Positions 9,106-19,854 are shown, numbered from the stretch's first letter. The stretch is 64,000 nt of DNA from Chromobacterium sp. ATCC 53434 (GCF_002848345.1 NZ_CP025429.1:4712001-4776000), one strand, 5' to 3'. The notes: generated by a model from the sequence alone, not told the origin. Made by a program: numbers and translations.

Positions 9106-9870
9106 TCAATGCCCGGCGCTGAAAAAGCCGCGGACCAGCGCGGCGTAGCTGCCGTCCTGGCGCATGGCCTCCAGCGCCTGGTTGAAACGCTGCAGCACGG
9201 CGCGGTTGCCGGGCTGCTTGCGCAGGGCGAGGAAGGTGGGGTTGGCGACCAGCGGTTCGGAGTCGATGGCGAGGCCGGGGTAGTCGCCGCTCGCCAGTAT
9301 CGCGTCCATCGCTTCTCGGACGCCGAGGGTGGCATCCAGGTAGCCGCGCTCCAGCCGTTGCAGGTTCTGTTGGTCCGATTCCCCGTCGTAGGCGCTGAAG
9401 CGGCCGGCCGCGCGGGCGCGGTCGAAGTCGTCGCCATAGCTCCAGCCGGCCATCACGCCGACGCGCTTGCGGTCAAGATCGGCCAGCGCGTGGAACGGCA
9501 GCGGCCGCTGCCGCGGATAGATCACGACGATGCGCTCCGTGAACAGCGGCTGGCTGAAATCGTACAGTTTTTCGCGGCTGCTGTTCTTGTAGATGCCGCC
9601 GACGGCCGCCTGGCCCTGGTTCAGCTGGTACAGCGCGCGGCGCCATGCCAGCGGCTGCAGCGCGACGCGCAGGCCGGCGCGTTCGCTGACGCGGCGGATC
9701 AGCAGCGGGTACAGGCCCGCCGCGCCGGCGTGGCCGGCGTACATGAACGGCGGATTGCCGGCGTCCACCGCCACCGTCAGCGCGTCGCCGTCGGCGGCGC
9801 GGGTCGGCGCGGCGAGGCCGATCAGCAGGATCATCAATCGCAAGCTGCCAAGCAGGAGGCGTGCCCTCAT
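9106..9870 (-). CDS. Periplasmic amino-acid-type solute-binding protein
   Basis: A 254-residue family-3 solute-binding protein. The signal peptide spans residues ~1-25 (cleavage near TRA-AD). Lobe 1 contains LTVAVDAGNPPFMYAG and LYPLLIRRVSERAGL. The stretch GQAAVGGIYKNSSREKLYDFS matches the ligand-binding edge of this fold, and LDRKRVGVMAGWSYGDDFD starts the second lobe. No permease or ATPase lies beside it, as with the protein at 6145, so both may be orphan binding proteins. GGAAAC serves as a modest RBS. It converges on the VOC gene. The ligand is unknown. Confidence 0.8.
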   Translation of the reverse strand: MRARLLLGSLRLMILLIGLAAPTRAADGDALTVAVDAGNPPFMYAGHAGAAGLYPLLIRRVSERAGLRVALQPLAWRRALYQLNQGQAAVGGIYKNSSREKLYDFSQPLFTERIVVIYPRQRPLPFHALADLDRKRVGVMAGWSYGDDFDRARAAGRFSAYDGESDQQNLQRLERGYLDATLGVREAMDAILASGDYPGLAIDSEPLVANPTFLALRKQPGNRAVLQRFNQALEAMRQDGSYAALVRGFFSAGH

Positions 9871-9970
9871 GTTCCGTTTCCGCAGGGTGTGTTTTTCAGA
9901 ATAGTATCAATCGCTTGGACTAAGCGAACGACAGGCCGACCGGGCAGGGAGGACGGGAGGGATAAGGCGG

Positions 9971-10014
9971 AGAAAAGCCGGGCGCGGCGGAATCGCTAAG
10001 CATTCCGCCGCGCC
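9971..10014 (-). terminator. Intrinsic terminator after pyk
   Basis: On the minus strand a perfect 13-bp stem (GGCGCGGCGGAAT / ATTCCGCCGCGCC) with an 8-nt loop follows the pyruvate kinase stop and leads into CGGCTTTTC, a short T-run. Confidence 0.85.
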
Positions 10015-10025
10015 GACGGCGGAGC

Positions 10026-11432
10026 TCAGGGGTAGACGATGCGCAGCAGATTGGTGGTGCCGGGGGTGCCGAAGGGCACGCCGGCGATGATCACCATCGG
10101 TTTGCCCTGCTCGGCCAGGCCGAGCTTGGTCGCGCAGAAGGTGGTCTTCACCACCATGTCCTCCAGGTTTTCCGCGTCCGGGCCGTGGTAGGCCACCACG
10201 CCCCACACCAGCGACAGCCGGCGCGCGGTGGCGAGATTGGGCGAGATGCCCAGTATCGGCGTCGACGGCCGCTCGCGCGCCAGATACAGACAGCTGGCGC
10301 CGCTGGTGGTGAAGGCCACCGACACCGAGACCGGCAGCAGCGTCGCCACCTTGCGCACGCAGGCGGCGATGGCGTCGGTGCGGCCCGGCTCGTCGGCGGC
10401 GCTGTAGTCCAGCGCCATCACCTTGCGGTAGTCCGGCGCGCTTTCGACGCGGCGGATGATGCGGTCCATGATCTGCACCGCCTCCAGCGGGTACTGGCCA
10501 GCGGCGGTCTCGGCCGACAGCATCACCGCGTCGGCGCCTTCGTAAACCGCGGTGGCGACGTCGTTGGCCTCGGCGCGGGTCGGCGTCGGCGCGGTGATCA
10601 TCGATTCCAGCATCTGGGTGGCGACGATGACCGGCCGGCCCAGGTGGCGGCACTGGTGCACGATGCGGCGCTGTGCCACCGGCACATCTTCCGGCGGCAG
10701 TTCCACGCCCAGGTCGCCGCGCGCCACCATCACCGCGTCGGACAGCGTGGCGATCGCTTCCAGATCATCGACCGCCGACGGCTTCTCGATCTTGGAGACG
10801 ATGCCGACGCGGCGCCCGACGATGCCGCGCAGCACCTCGACGTCGGCCGCGGTCTGCACGAAGGACATCGCCAGCCAGTCGGCGTTTTCGGCCAGCGCGA
10901 AGTCGATGTCCTTGCGGTCCTTGTCGGTGATGGCCGACAGCGGCAGCACGGTGTGCGGCAGGTTGAAGCCCTTGTTGCTGGACAGTTCGCCGCCGACGGC
11001 GACGCGGGTGACGATGCGGCGCGGCTCCACTTGTTCCACGTGGAACGCCAGCTTGCCGTCGTTGACCAGGATGCGGTGGCCCGGCTCGAGCGCGGCGAAG
11101 GCCTCGGGGTGGGGCAGCGTGGCCCGGCTCGCGTCGCCCTCCACCTCGTCCAGCACGAATTCGTAGCGATCGCCGGTTTTCACCGGGACCGGCTGCGGAA
11201 ATTTGCCGATGCGCAGCTTGGGGCCCTGCAGATCCACCACCACGCCCAGCGGGCGGTCCAGCGCCTGTTCGGCGTCGCGTATGGCCTGCAGGCGCGCGCG
11301 GTGATCGTCGTGGCTGCCGTGGCTCATATTGAGCCGGAAGATGTTGACCCCGGAGCGGGCCAATTCCAGGATTTGTTGCGGGCTGCTGGAGGACGGTCCC
11401 AGCGTGGCGAGGATTTTGGTGTTGCGAAGCAT
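10026..11432 (-). CDS. pyk: Pyruvate kinase
   Basis: A 468-residue enzyme catalysing the last ATP-forming step of glycolysis, phosphoenolpyruvate to pyruvate. Conserved features include TKILATLGPSS at the N-terminus, NIFRLNMSHG, the active-site signature IVSKIEKPSAVDDLEAI, MVARGDLGVELP, and PTRAEANDVATAVYEGADAVMLS. The length is standard. The C-terminal domain, which carries effector binding in PykF/PykA, is complete and ends at LLRIVYP. AAAGGAA precedes the ATG. It diverges from glpK across about 680 bp, coupling lower glycolysis and glycerol entry in location, although shared regulation is not shown. Whether it is the PykA or PykF type cannot be settled here. Confidence 0.96.
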   Translation of the reverse strand: MLRNTKILATLGPSSSSPQQILELARSGVNIFRLNMSHGSHDDHRARLQAIRDAEQALDRPLGVVVDLQGPKLRIGKFPQPVPVKTGDRYEFVLDEVEGDASRATLPHPEAFAALEPGHRILVNDGKLAFHVEQVEPRRIVTRVAVGGELSSNKGFNLPHTVLPLSAITDKDRKDIDFALAENADWLAMSFVQTAADVEVLRGIVGRRVGIVSKIEKPSAVDDLEAIATLSDAVMVARGDLGVELPPEDVPVAQRRIVHQCRHLGRPVIVATQMLESMITAPTPTRAEANDVATAVYEGADAVMLSAETAAGQYPLEAVQIMDRIIRRVESAPDYRKVMALDYSAADEPGRTDAIAACVRKVATLLPVSVSVAFTTSGASCLYLARERPSTPILGISPNLATARRLSLVWGVVAYHGPDAENLEDMVVKTTFCATKLGLAEQGKPMVIIAGVPFGTPGTTNLLRIVYP

Positions 11433-11976
11433 TGATGTTCCTTTGACTCTTGGCGGCCAGGTAATCAGGAGTGCGCGGCGTTGCGCGGCCGACTTGGCGA
11501 TGATGATGCCATGGCGACGCGCCGGCTTTCTTGCGCTGGGTCCAATGATGGCGTCCGGCGCCCATCCATGCTGCCATAAGCGCCGTGTAGCGGCAGCATT
11601 ACGTTTCTCGGCCTGCGTGGTTGCAAAGCAACGTCCAGGCGCTTGGATACGGTTGCTTAAGTGATAGTTCTTGTTCGCTTGTTTTCCTATTTTTTCTTTT
11701 CCAATGATTCGGCTGTAATTCGCCTAAGTCATTGTTGCGACGCGCAATTGATATTTTTGTCCGACGAAAAGCGGCAAAGCCTTGCCGCACGAGCCCTCGC
11801 CATGTTTTTGTCGGCGGTTTTTTTCGGCGTCGGTGTGGGGCGGCGATGGCGTGATGTAAAAATGTAGCGTTTTACTACATCAAACAATGTACTGATTAGA
11901 AAGGTTTTATTGTGGATTTCGCCTTGCTTTTCTGTTGGTTGCACTGCGGAAAACGGATTTTTTTTCCGGCGGAAGA

Positions 11977-12004
11977 TTGACAAGGCTTGGTACGGCAATA
12001 GAAT
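11977..12004 (+). promoter_or_regulatory. Predicted sigma-70 promoter of glpK
   Basis: A perfect -35 TTGACA (11977-11982) and a -10 TAGAAT (11999-12004, five of six consensus) are separated by 16 bp. The start site would fall at about 12010, inside the adjacent inverted repeat, leaving a leader of about 105 bases before the glpK ATG. Confidence 0.7.
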
Positions 12005-12005
12005 T

Positions 12006-12024
12006 GTTCGCAAATAAAACGAAC
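12006..12024. promoter_or_regulatory. Candidate GlpR-like operator at glpK start site
   Basis: GTTCG (12006-12010) and CGAAC (12020-12024) form an inverted repeat with a 9-bp spacer immediately after the -10 box. E. coli GlpR half-sites contain the same GTTCG/CGAAC core, but with a 4-bp spacer. The position over the predicted +1 fits repression. No glpR gene is in the window. Confidence 0.5.
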
Positions 12025-12114
12025 GTCATAAGCAAAAAAAGCAACAAACAACGCAACGTTGACCCCCCCGGGGCGTTAATCAAGCCGCCTTATCGGCAAT
12101 CAGGAGAAGACACA

Positions 12115-13617
<1,503 letters not shown>

Positions 13618-13772
13618 GCGGGTCTGAGCAGGCGCGGCCGGAACGCCCGATGCCGCCTTGCCGCGTCCAAGCGGCGGCGGCCGGGTCTGGCCGGCCACTT
13701 ATACAGTGACGACTGCGCGACCCGCCGAGCCAAGGCGGGCGGACGCATCCCTTAAGTTGGAAAGAGACAATC

Positions 13773-14474
13773 ATGAATCCTTTGATGGGTGAATTCATCG
13801 GCACCGCCTTGCTGGTGCTGTTGGGCAACGGCGTGGTGGCCAATGTGCTGCTGAAGAACACCAAGGGCCACGACAGCGGCCTGATCGTCGTGGCCTTCGG
13901 CTGGGCGATGGCGGTGTTCGTCGGCGTGTTCAGCGTGGCGGCGATCAGCGGCGCCCACCTGAACCCGGCGGTGTCGGTGGCGCTGGCGGTGGCCGGCAAG
14001 TTCCCGTGGGACAAGGTGCCGGGCTACGTCGCCGCGCAGATGCTGGGCGGCATGGCCGGCGCCGGCCTGATGTGGCTGATCTACCGCAAGCACTATGAAA
14101 CCACCGATTGCGCCGACACCAAGCTGGCCACCTTCTGCACCGGCCCGGCTATCCGCAGCCTGCCGGGCAATCTGGTGTCCGAGATCGTCGCCACCTTCGT
14201 GCTGGTGTTCGCCATCCTATCGATGGTGGCGCCGAAGATGTCGCTGGGCGCGATCGACGCGCTGCCGGTGGCCTTGCTGGTGCTGGGCATCGGCGTGTCG
14301 CTGGGCGGCACCACCGGCTACGCGATGAGCCCGGCGCGCGATCTGGCGCCGCGCATCATGCACGCCATCCTGCCGATTCCGGGCAAGCGCGACAGCGACT
14401 GGGGCTATGCCTGGGTGCCGGTGCTCGGCTCGCTGATCGGCGGCACGCTGGCGGCGCTGGCCTATACGCTGTAA
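13773..14474 (+). CDS. glpF: Glycerol uptake facilitator (aquaglyceroporin)
   Basis: A 233-residue MIP-family inner-membrane channel for facilitated diffusion of glycerol. Six membrane segments are expected. The first pore half-helix carries the classic NPA (GAHLNPAVSV, residues 64-66). The second reads AMSPARDLAPR (186-188), so the usual Asn is Ser; the following Arg189 and Asp190 of the glycerol-selective filter region are kept. GGAAAGAG precedes the ATG. It lies 155 bp after glpK with no terminator in between and is followed by a strong one, so glpKF form a transcription unit and glpD has its own promoter. Confidence 0.93.
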   Translation: MNPLMGEFIGTALLVLLGNGVVANVLLKNTKGHDSGLIVVAFGWAMAVFVGVFSVAAISGAHLNPAVSVALAVAGKFPWDKVPGYVAAQMLGGMAGAGLMWLIYRKHYETTDCADTKLATFCTGPAIRSLPGNLVSEIVATFVLVFAILSMVAPKMSLGAIDALPVALLVLGIGVSLGGTTGYAMSPARDLAPRIMHAILPIPGKRDSDWGYAWVPVLGSLIGGTLAALAYTL

Positions 14475-14484
14475 TCGGTTTTCG

Positions 14485-14515
14485 CGGCGCGCTTTCGGGC
14501 GCGCCGTTTTCCTTT
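14485..14515 (+). terminator. Intrinsic terminator after glpF
   Basis: An 8-bp G+C stem (CGGCGCGC / GCGCGCCG) with loop TTTCGG is followed by TTTTCCTTTTT. It lies 10 bp after the glpF stop. Confidence 0.88.
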
Positions 14516-14648
14516 TTCCTTCGTTTTCCCCTTCGACGCCCGCCCATGGGCATTCAGCTGATTTTATTGGCTGGCAAGGCGATTAGCCGCATCCCTCTCT
14601 CCTTTCATTTGCCCGGCTTGTTCTTTTTGCTGAATGAGTGTCGTAAAA

Positions 14649-14665
14649 ACGAAAAAATAACGAAA
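14649..14665. promoter_or_regulatory. Candidate operator upstream of glpD
   Basis: ACGAAA occurs at 14649-14654 and again at 14660-14665, exactly 11 bp (one helical turn) apart, in an A-rich stretch about 80 bp before the glpD start. The AACGAA core also appears in the inverted repeat at the glpK promoter, suggesting one regulator for both units. Confidence 0.4.
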
Positions 14666-14742
14666 GAAAAATGTGTTATTCATGTTCTCTATTAGCTATT
14701 GTGGATAGAATGGGCGACATGGATCAAAGCAAGGATCGGGCA

Positions 14743-16254
14743 ATGGACGTATATGACTTGATGGTGATCGGCGGCGGCATCAACGGCGCCGGCATCGCGC
14801 GCGACGCCGCCGGACGCGGCCTGTCGGTGCTGCTGTGCGAGAAGGACGATCTGGCTTCGCACACCTCGTCGGCCAGCACCAAGCTGATCCACGGCGGCCT
14901 GCGCTATCTGGAACACTACGAGTTCGGCCTGGTGCGCAAGGCGCTGCAGGAGCGCGAGGTGCTGTTGAAGGCGGCGCCGCACATCATCTGGCCGTTGCGC
15001 TTCGTGATGCCGCACGCGCGCGACCAGCGTCCGGAGTGGATGATACGGGCCGGCCTGTTCCTGTACGACCATCTGGCCCGCCGCGAAGTGCTGCCGGGCT
15101 CGGAAACGGTCAGCTTCGCCAAACACCCGTCGGGCGCTCCGCTGCAGCAGGCCTTCAAGCGCGGCTTCGTCTATTCCGACGGCTGGGTGCAGGACGCGCG
15201 CCTGGTGGTGCTGAACGCGATGGACGCGGCCGAGAACGGCGCCAGAATCCACACCCGCACCGCCTGCGTCGCGGCGCGCCGCGACGACGGCCACTGGCTG
15301 TGCACGCTGGAGCGCGAGGACGGCAGCCACTTCGAGGCCCGCGCCCGCGCGCTGGTCAACGCCGCCGGACCGTGGGTGCAGAGCCTGATCGAGGACAAGC
15401 TGGCGATGCCGTCCGGCAAATCGATCCGCCTGGTCAAGGGCAGCCACATCGTCGTGAAGAAGCTGTTCGACCATCCGTTCGCCTACATCTTCCAGAATCC
15501 GGACCAGCGCATCATCTTCGCGATTCCTTACGAAAAGGAATTCACGCTGATCGGTACCACCGACGTCGAATACCGCGGCGATCCGGGCGAAGTGGCGATA
15601 GACGGCGACGAAATCGCCTACCTGTGCCAGATGAGCAACCGCTATTTCCGCGCCCAGATCGGCCCGGACGACGTGTTGTCGACCTATTCCGGCGTGCGTC
15701 CGCTATTGGACGACGCTTCGGACAACGCTTCCAGCGTCACCCGCGACTACTCGCTGGAGATGGATCTGGCCGGCGCGCCGCTGTTGTCGGTGTTCGGCGG
15801 CAAGATCACCACCTTCCGCAAGCTGGCGGAGGAGGCGGTGGACAAGATCGCGCCGCTGCTCGGCAAGCACAAGCCGGGCTGGACCGCCGGCGCGCCGCTG
15901 CCCGGCGGCGACATGCCCGGCGCCGATTTCGGCCGTTTCCTGCAGAGTCTGCGCATGCGCCATCCATGGCTGCCGGCCGAGCTGGCCGAACGCTGGGCGC
16001 GCGCCTACGGCACCCGCGTCGGCAAGCTGATCGGCGACGCGGACAGCCTGGCCGGTCTCGGCGCGGAGGTGCTGCCGGGCCTGTACGAGGCCGAGCTCGC
16101 CTATCTGGCCGACGTCGAATGGGCGACGCGCAGCGACGACATCCTGTGGCGCCGTTCCAAGCTCAAGCTGCACCTGCCGGCCGACGCCGCCGAGGTGGTG
16201 GACGCCTGGCTGTCCGCGAGGGCGACGGCCCGGCGCGAGGCGCTGAGCGCCTGA
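14743..16254 (+). CDS. glpD: Aerobic glycerol-3-phosphate dehydrogenase
   Basis: A 503-residue FAD flavoprotein of the inner-membrane face that oxidises glycerol-3-phosphate to dihydroxyacetone phosphate and passes electrons to quinone. The FAD-binding N-terminus reads DLMVIGGGINGAGIARDAAG. Family signatures KLIHGGLRYLEHYEF, TYSGVRPLLDD and SVFGGKITTFRKLAEEA are intact. The length equals E. coli GlpD (about 501). The ATG at 14743 is preferred: AAGGA is seven bases upstream and the dinucleotide-binding fold begins three residues in; in-frame ATGs at 14671, 14710 and 14719 are less likely. It completes the glycerol pathway begun by glpKF, with a separate promoter implied by the glpF terminator. 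Confidence 0.95.
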   Translation: MDVYDLMVIGGGINGAGIARDAAGRGLSVLLCEKDDLASHTSSASTKLIHGGLRYLEHYEFGLVRKALQEREVLLKAAPHIIWPLRFVMPHARDQRPEWMIRAGLFLYDHLARREVLPGSETVSFAKHPSGAPLQQAFKRGFVYSDGWVQDARLVVLNAMDAAENGARIHTRTACVAARRDDGHWLCTLEREDGSHFEARARALVNAAGPWVQSLIEDKLAMPSGKSIRLVKGSHIVVKKLFDHPFAYIFQNPDQRIIFAIPYEKEFTLIGTTDVEYRGDPGEVAIDGDEIAYLCQMSNRYFRAQIGPDDVLSTYSGVRPLLDDASDNASSVTRDYSLEMDLAGAPLLSVFGGKITTFRKLAEEAVDKIAPLLGKHKPGWTAGAPLPGGDMPGADFGRFLQSLRMRHPWLPAELAERWARAYGTRVGKLIGDADSLAGLGAEVLPGLYEAELAYLADVEWATRSDDILWRRSKLKLHLPADAAEVVDAWLSARATARREALSA

Positions 16255-16271
16255 TCCGCCAATGACGACGA

Positions 16272-16296
16272 AGCCCGGCTCTGGCCGGGCTTTTTT
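16272..16296 (+). terminator. Intrinsic terminator after glpD
   Basis: AGCCCGGC / GCCGGGCT stem with a TCTG loop followed directly by six T. It sits 18 bp after the glpD stop. Confidence 0.92.
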
Positions 16297-16302
16297 CTTG
16301 CC

Positions 16303-17241
16303 TCAGTCTATGTCGGCGAGCTCGGCCAAGCGTGTCGGCCTGGAACCGGCCGCCGGGTCGGTCTGCAATTCGGTCAGCATGAATGGCGGCGCATGGCCTT
16401 CGGCCTGCAGGAAGGCGACGACGAAATCGTCGAAGCGATCCTTGTCCTGGAAGCTGACCATGCCGTAGTTCGGTTCGAAAAAGCTGTGCGCGCCGCCGCG
16501 GCTGGACATCGCCATCGTGTGCTCGCCGGTGCGGAACACCAGCGCGCCGTCGCCATGCGCGGGCAGCCGCGCGCACAGCTGGCGCTCGGCCGGCGTGGCG
16601 CCGGGATGGATGATGTCGACGCGGGCCTTGATGCCGTTGCGCCCGGCCCAGCCGTCGACCGCCTGCAGGTAATTGAGCATGTCCTGTTTGGCGCTGCCGG
16701 TATGGGTGAAGCGGTTGAACTGGAAGTCCTGCATCTTCTTCAGATGATTGAGCAACGGAATGCGCGCCTCGCTGAGCGGCGACGGGGCCGCGCCGCCGCG
16801 CGGACCGCGCGCCAGGCTGTCGCTGGCCGCCACCCGGCTTATCCATTGCAGCGCGCGCGCGCCGTCGCCGGTTTTCAGCTGTTCCTCGGCCCAGGCATAG
16901 GACAGGCCGTTGCATACGCCCTGTTTCATATCGCGCAAGCCCAGCTTGGCCAGATCGGCGGCGCATGGCGTCAGCACCGCCTGCTTCTGATCGAAGGCCA
17001 GTTTCCGGTCGGCGCCTCCGCTGGCGTGCAGCGTCTTGTCGAACGGATTGGCCAGCAGCATGCGCATGCGGCCCCATAGTCCGTCGCCGCCGACGGCGGC
17101 CGGCCGGAAGCTTGGCGCATTGCCGGGAACATTGCCCAGGCCGTTCAGGCGGGCGCCCAGCGGGGACGAGGGGGCCGAAGCCGGGCCCTGGCTCGCCGCT
17201 ACGGCGGGTCGCGCATGGGACAGATGGGAAAGACTGCGCAT
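16303..17241 (-). CDS. YopT-type (peptidase C58) cysteine protease, predicted type III effector
   Basis: A 312-residue protein whose C-terminal two-thirds match the YopT/AvrPphB cysteine protease family, secreted effectors that cleave host proteins such as prenylated Rho GTPases. The nucleophile block is GVCNGLSYAW (Cys110). The histidine block GEHTMAM (His241) is followed 15 residues later by FFEPNYG (Glu256), where the family usually has Asp (FDPNxG). The first ~60 residues are Ser/Ala/Pro/Gly-rich and look disordered, as in many type III substrates; there is no Sec signal peptide. AAGGAG six bases before the ATG fixes the start at 17241. No secretion genes or chaperone flank it, so it would be an orphan effector. 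Activity and targets are inferred. Confidence 0.8.
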   Translation of the reverse strand: MRSLSHLSHARPAVAASQGPASAPSSPLGARLNGLGNVPGNAPSFRPAAVGGDGLWGRMRMLLANPFDKTLHASGGADRKLAFDQKQAVLTPCAADLAKLGLRDMKQGVCNGLSYAWAEEQLKTGDGARALQWISRVAASDSLARGPRGGAAPSPLSEARIPLLNHLKKMQDFQFNRFTHTGSAKQDMLNYLQAVDGWAGRNGIKARVDIIHPGATPAERQLCARLPAHGDGALVFRTGEHTMAMSSRGGAHSFFEPNYGMVSFQDKDRFDDFVVAFLQAEGHAPPFMLTELQTDPAAGSRPTRLAELADID

Positions 17242-17408
17242 CGTGGACTCCTTTACAGGGTGATCCACGCAGTGTCGGCGTCCGGGCCTGGCCGGTCTTG
17301 CAGATTTCGCTGTCTATGAACAGGCGCTAATGCCCCATTAGACATTGTCGTTTCACAGCCTGCGGCGATTTGGCTAGCATGGTCCCGATAGCGATCAACG
17401 GAGGCGAT

Positions 17409-18071
17409 ATGCGCGTGATCTTGAGTCCGGCCTTGCTGCAGGCGATGCCGGAAATGGAAGTGAGCGGGCTGCTGGCCCTGGACCTGGACGCCGCGGCGCT
17501 GCCTGCGCGGGTGCCGTCGCTGCCGGAGGCGACGCGCGATCTGGAGGCCTTGCTGCAGGACTGGAAGCGGCTGTACAAGGCGCTGCCCGGCGACAAGAAG
17601 GCGCGTTGCTCATTGGAATACCTGGTCAAGGCGGCACAAAAGGACAAGCTGCGCAGCATCCTGCCGCTGGTGGACCTGTACAACCAGGCGTCGCTGATCA
17701 GCCTGGCGCCGTTCGGCGGCGAGGACGTCGACCGGCTGGGCGGAGAGCTGCGGCTGGACCTGGCGCGCGGCGACGAGGTTTTCGTGCCGCTGGGACGCGT
17801 CGAAGCCGAACATCCGCTGCCGGGCGAGGCGGCGTGGCTGAACGGCGGGCGCGAGGTGGTGTGTCGTTGCCTGAACTGGCTGGAATCGGACCGCTTCAAG
17901 TTGACGGCGGACAGCCGTCACGCGGTTTTCGTCAGCGAACGGCCGGATGCCGGTTTTCCGTCCGGCGAGGCCGGCATGGACTGGCTGGAGCGGAAGCTGG
18001 CGCCGCATGCCGGCCGGCTGGTCCGTTTCCGGCTCAGCGCCGCGCAGCCGGTCTTCGACGCTACAGCCTGA
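17409..18071 (+). CDS. B3/B4 domain protein (tRNA-synthetase editing-like)
   Basis: A 220-residue soluble protein resembling the B3/B4 domain of phenylalanyl-tRNA synthetase beta chains, here free-standing. Supporting blocks are [22 protein letters not shown], the pattern [16 protein letters not shown], and [12 protein letters not shown]. Such proteins may act in trans-editing of mischarged tRNA, but this is not established for this type. GGAGG lies just before the ATG at 17409; an upstream ATG at 17370 adds no recognisable sequence. It diverges from the C58 protease gene and its 3' end overlaps the opposing chemoreceptor by 11 bp. Confidence 0.75.
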   Translation: MRVILSPALLQAMPEMEVSGLLALDLDAAALPARVPSLPEATRDLEALLQDWKRLYKALPGDKKARCSLEYLVKAAQKDKLRSILPLVDLYNQASLISLAPFGGEDVDRLGGELRLDLARGDEVFVPLGRVEAEHPLPGEAAWLNGGREVVCRCLNWLESDRFKLTADSRHAVFVSERPDAGFPSGEAGMDWLERKLAPHAGRLVRFRLSAAQPVFDATA

Positions 18072-19683
18072 ACTGGCCGACCATCGCCTGCATCTGCTCG
18101 GCCAGGCCGCTGAGGCTGGCCACCATGCCGCGCAGATCGTTGGTGGCCTGGGAATTGTCGGCGACCATCTGCGCCACCGTCTCGATGCGGTGGGCAATGC
18201 TGTTGCAGGCCGACTTCTGTTCGGCGATGGCGTCGCGGATTTCGCCGACGCCGTTGCTGGCTTCGTGGACGCTGTCGCTGGCGGCGCTCAGATTGGCCAG
18301 CACCGATTCGATGGTGTCGCGGCTTTGCTGGGTGGAGACGATGCCGTTCTGCACCGAACTGCCCACCGCCTGCGCATCCTGGCTCAGCCGGGTGGTGACG
18401 TCCTTGATCTCGCTGGCGGCCTTGGCCGAGTTTTCCGCCAGCTTGCGCACCTCGTCGGCCACCACGGCAAAGCCGCGGCCGGCTTCGCCGGCGCGCGCCG
18501 CCTCGATCGCCGCGTTCAGCGCCAACAGATTGGTCTGCTCGGCGATCTCCTTGATCTGGCCGGTCAGCTGATTGATGGCCTGGGTGCTGTTCTGGAACGC
18601 CTGCGACGCGCTGTCTACCTTGCCCATCACCGAGTCCATCACCTGGGCCTGCTGCTGCAGCTTGGCCATTTCGTCGAGGCCGGCGCGGGTCTGTTCGGCG
18701 CTGGCGGCGGAGTCGTCGCTGATGGTGGCGGTCTGATTGGCGATGGTGTCTATGCTGGTGGCCATCTGCTCCACCGAGGCGGCGTTGCTGGCGATGGAGT
18801 CGTTCTGCGTTTCGGCGCTTTGCGCCAGCAGATGGGCGGCTCGGCTCAGTTCCTGGCTGGTGTGGCTGACTTCGGACGCGGCGGCGCTCAGCTTGCCGAT
18901 CAGCGCGCCCAGATTGGCGCGCACCGCCTCGCCGCAGGCGGCGATCTGGCCGATTTCGTCCATCCTGTCGTGATGCAGCGGGTGGGTGAAATCGCCCTGG
19001 CGCAGACGGCCCAGTTCTTCGACCAGCCGGCGGGTGCGCAGGATCAGCGTGTGGTTGATGTAGTACAGGAAGAAGGCCATGCCCAGGATCGCGCCCAGCG
19101 CCATCGCGGCGGCGGCGCGCCACAGTGCGCTGTTGGCGCCTTGTTCCGCGGCGGCGGCGGTGGCGGCGGCGCGCTTGTCCAGCAGCTCGCTGACCTGGGT
19201 CAGCAATTCGGTCGGCGGCCTGTCCATGCCGGCCACCTGCTTGTCGCCGGCCTTGAAGTCGGCCCCGGCCTGCCGATAGGCGTCCAGGCCCTTGCGGTAA
19301 TCGTCGCCCATCTTCTGGTGGGCGGCGACGAACTGCTGCAACAGCCGTTGCGCGTCCGGATCGCCGACCGAGGCCGCCAGCCGGTTGCCCTCGTCGCGGA
19401 CCTGCTGCTCGCGTTTCTGGAAATTGCCCCAGTACTTGGCCTGCTTGGCCGGATCCTGGCCGCGCAGCAGCGTGTCCTTCCATTCCTGCACCTGCTTCTT
19501 GAAGTCCACCTGCATCGTCAGCACTTGGCGCACGCTCTGCTGGTCGGCGCCGACCTGGTCGCGGAAGGCGCGAATGCCGCCCCACAACTGGGCCAGCGAA
19601 AACACGGCGGTGGCCAGCAGAATGGCGATCACCAGACCGACCAGGGCGGCCAGTTGCCTGGCCAGCGAAGTTTGGCGCTCCAT
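18061..19683 (-). CDS. Methyl-accepting chemotaxis protein
   Basis: A 540-residue transmembrane chemoreceptor. TM1 is at about residues 8-33; a ~150-residue periplasmic, mainly helical (four-helix-bundle-like) ligand region follows; TM2 is at about 187-212, then a HAMP segment. The cytoplasmic hairpin tip [20 protein letters not shown] is fully conserved and binds CheA/CheW. There is no C-terminal NWETF-type tether for CheR/CheB. The ATG at 19683 has GGGAG six bases upstream; the frame extends seven codons earlier without support. No che genes are adjacent, so it is a dispersed receptor. The ligand is unknown. Confidence 0.93.
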   Translation of the reverse strand: MERQTSLARQLAALVGLVIAILLATAVFSLAQLWGGIRAFRDQVGADQQSVRQVLTMQVDFKKQVQEWKDTLLRGQDPAKQAKYWGNFQKREQQVRDEGNRLAASVGDPDAQRLLQQFVAAHQKMGDDYRKGLDAYRQAGADFKAGDKQVAGMDRPPTELLTQVSELLDKRAAATAAAAEQGANSALWRAAAAMALGAILGMAFFLYYINHTLILRTRRLVEELGRLRQGDFTHPLHHDRMDEIGQIAACGEAVRANLGALIGKLSAAASEVSHTSQELSRAAHLLAQSAETQNDSIASNAASVEQMATSIDTIANQTATISDDSAASAEQTRAGLDEMAKLQQQAQVMDSVMGKVDSASQAFQNSTQAINQLTGQIKEIAEQTNLLALNAAIEAARAGEAGRGFAVVADEVRKLAENSAKAASEIKDVTTRLSQDAQAVGSSVQNGIVSTQQSRDTIESVLANLSAASDSVHEASNGVGEIRDAIAEQKSACNSIAHRIETVAQMVADNSQATNDLRGMVASLSGLAEQMQAMVGQFRL

Positions 19684-19854
19684 GCGAAGCTCCCGACAAA
19701 ACAATCCTGCTCTAGTTGTAGGGCAGTTCCTGATGTCTTACGAATATTTACCTAGTAATTTCAATGGTTTTCCATCGTGGACATTGCGGCATTGCGGCTG
19801 GCGGGAGGTTTGTGGATAAATCGACAATCTAGCCATCGCTGTGGATAAACGGCT

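Larger units (their letters stand above)
11433..12114. other. Long intergenic region between pyk and glpK
   Basis: About 680 bp with no convincing gene. The right two-thirds are distinctly A+T-richer than the flanking genes. Short open frames here (for example 11661-11867) lack an RBS and family features. Contents: an imperfect inverted repeat TGATGTAAAA ... TTTTACTACATCA around 11852-11883, the glpK promoter (11977-12004), a GTTCG-N9-CGAAC repeat (12006-12024) and the glpK RBS AGGAGA. The pyk promoter must also lie in the left part; I could not place it confidently. Confidence 0.7.

Noticed and set aside
11033..11046. GTTCCACGTGGAAC palindrome inside pyk as a fifth parS
   Set aside because: It differs from the perfect parS palindrome in both halves and lies in conserved coding sequence (HVEQ), so it is likely coincidental; only ParB binding data would change this.
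11661..11867. Short open frame in the pyk-glpK gap
   Set aside because: There is no RBS and the translation is Phe/Ser-rich with no family features; it overlaps another equally unsupported frame on the opposite strand.
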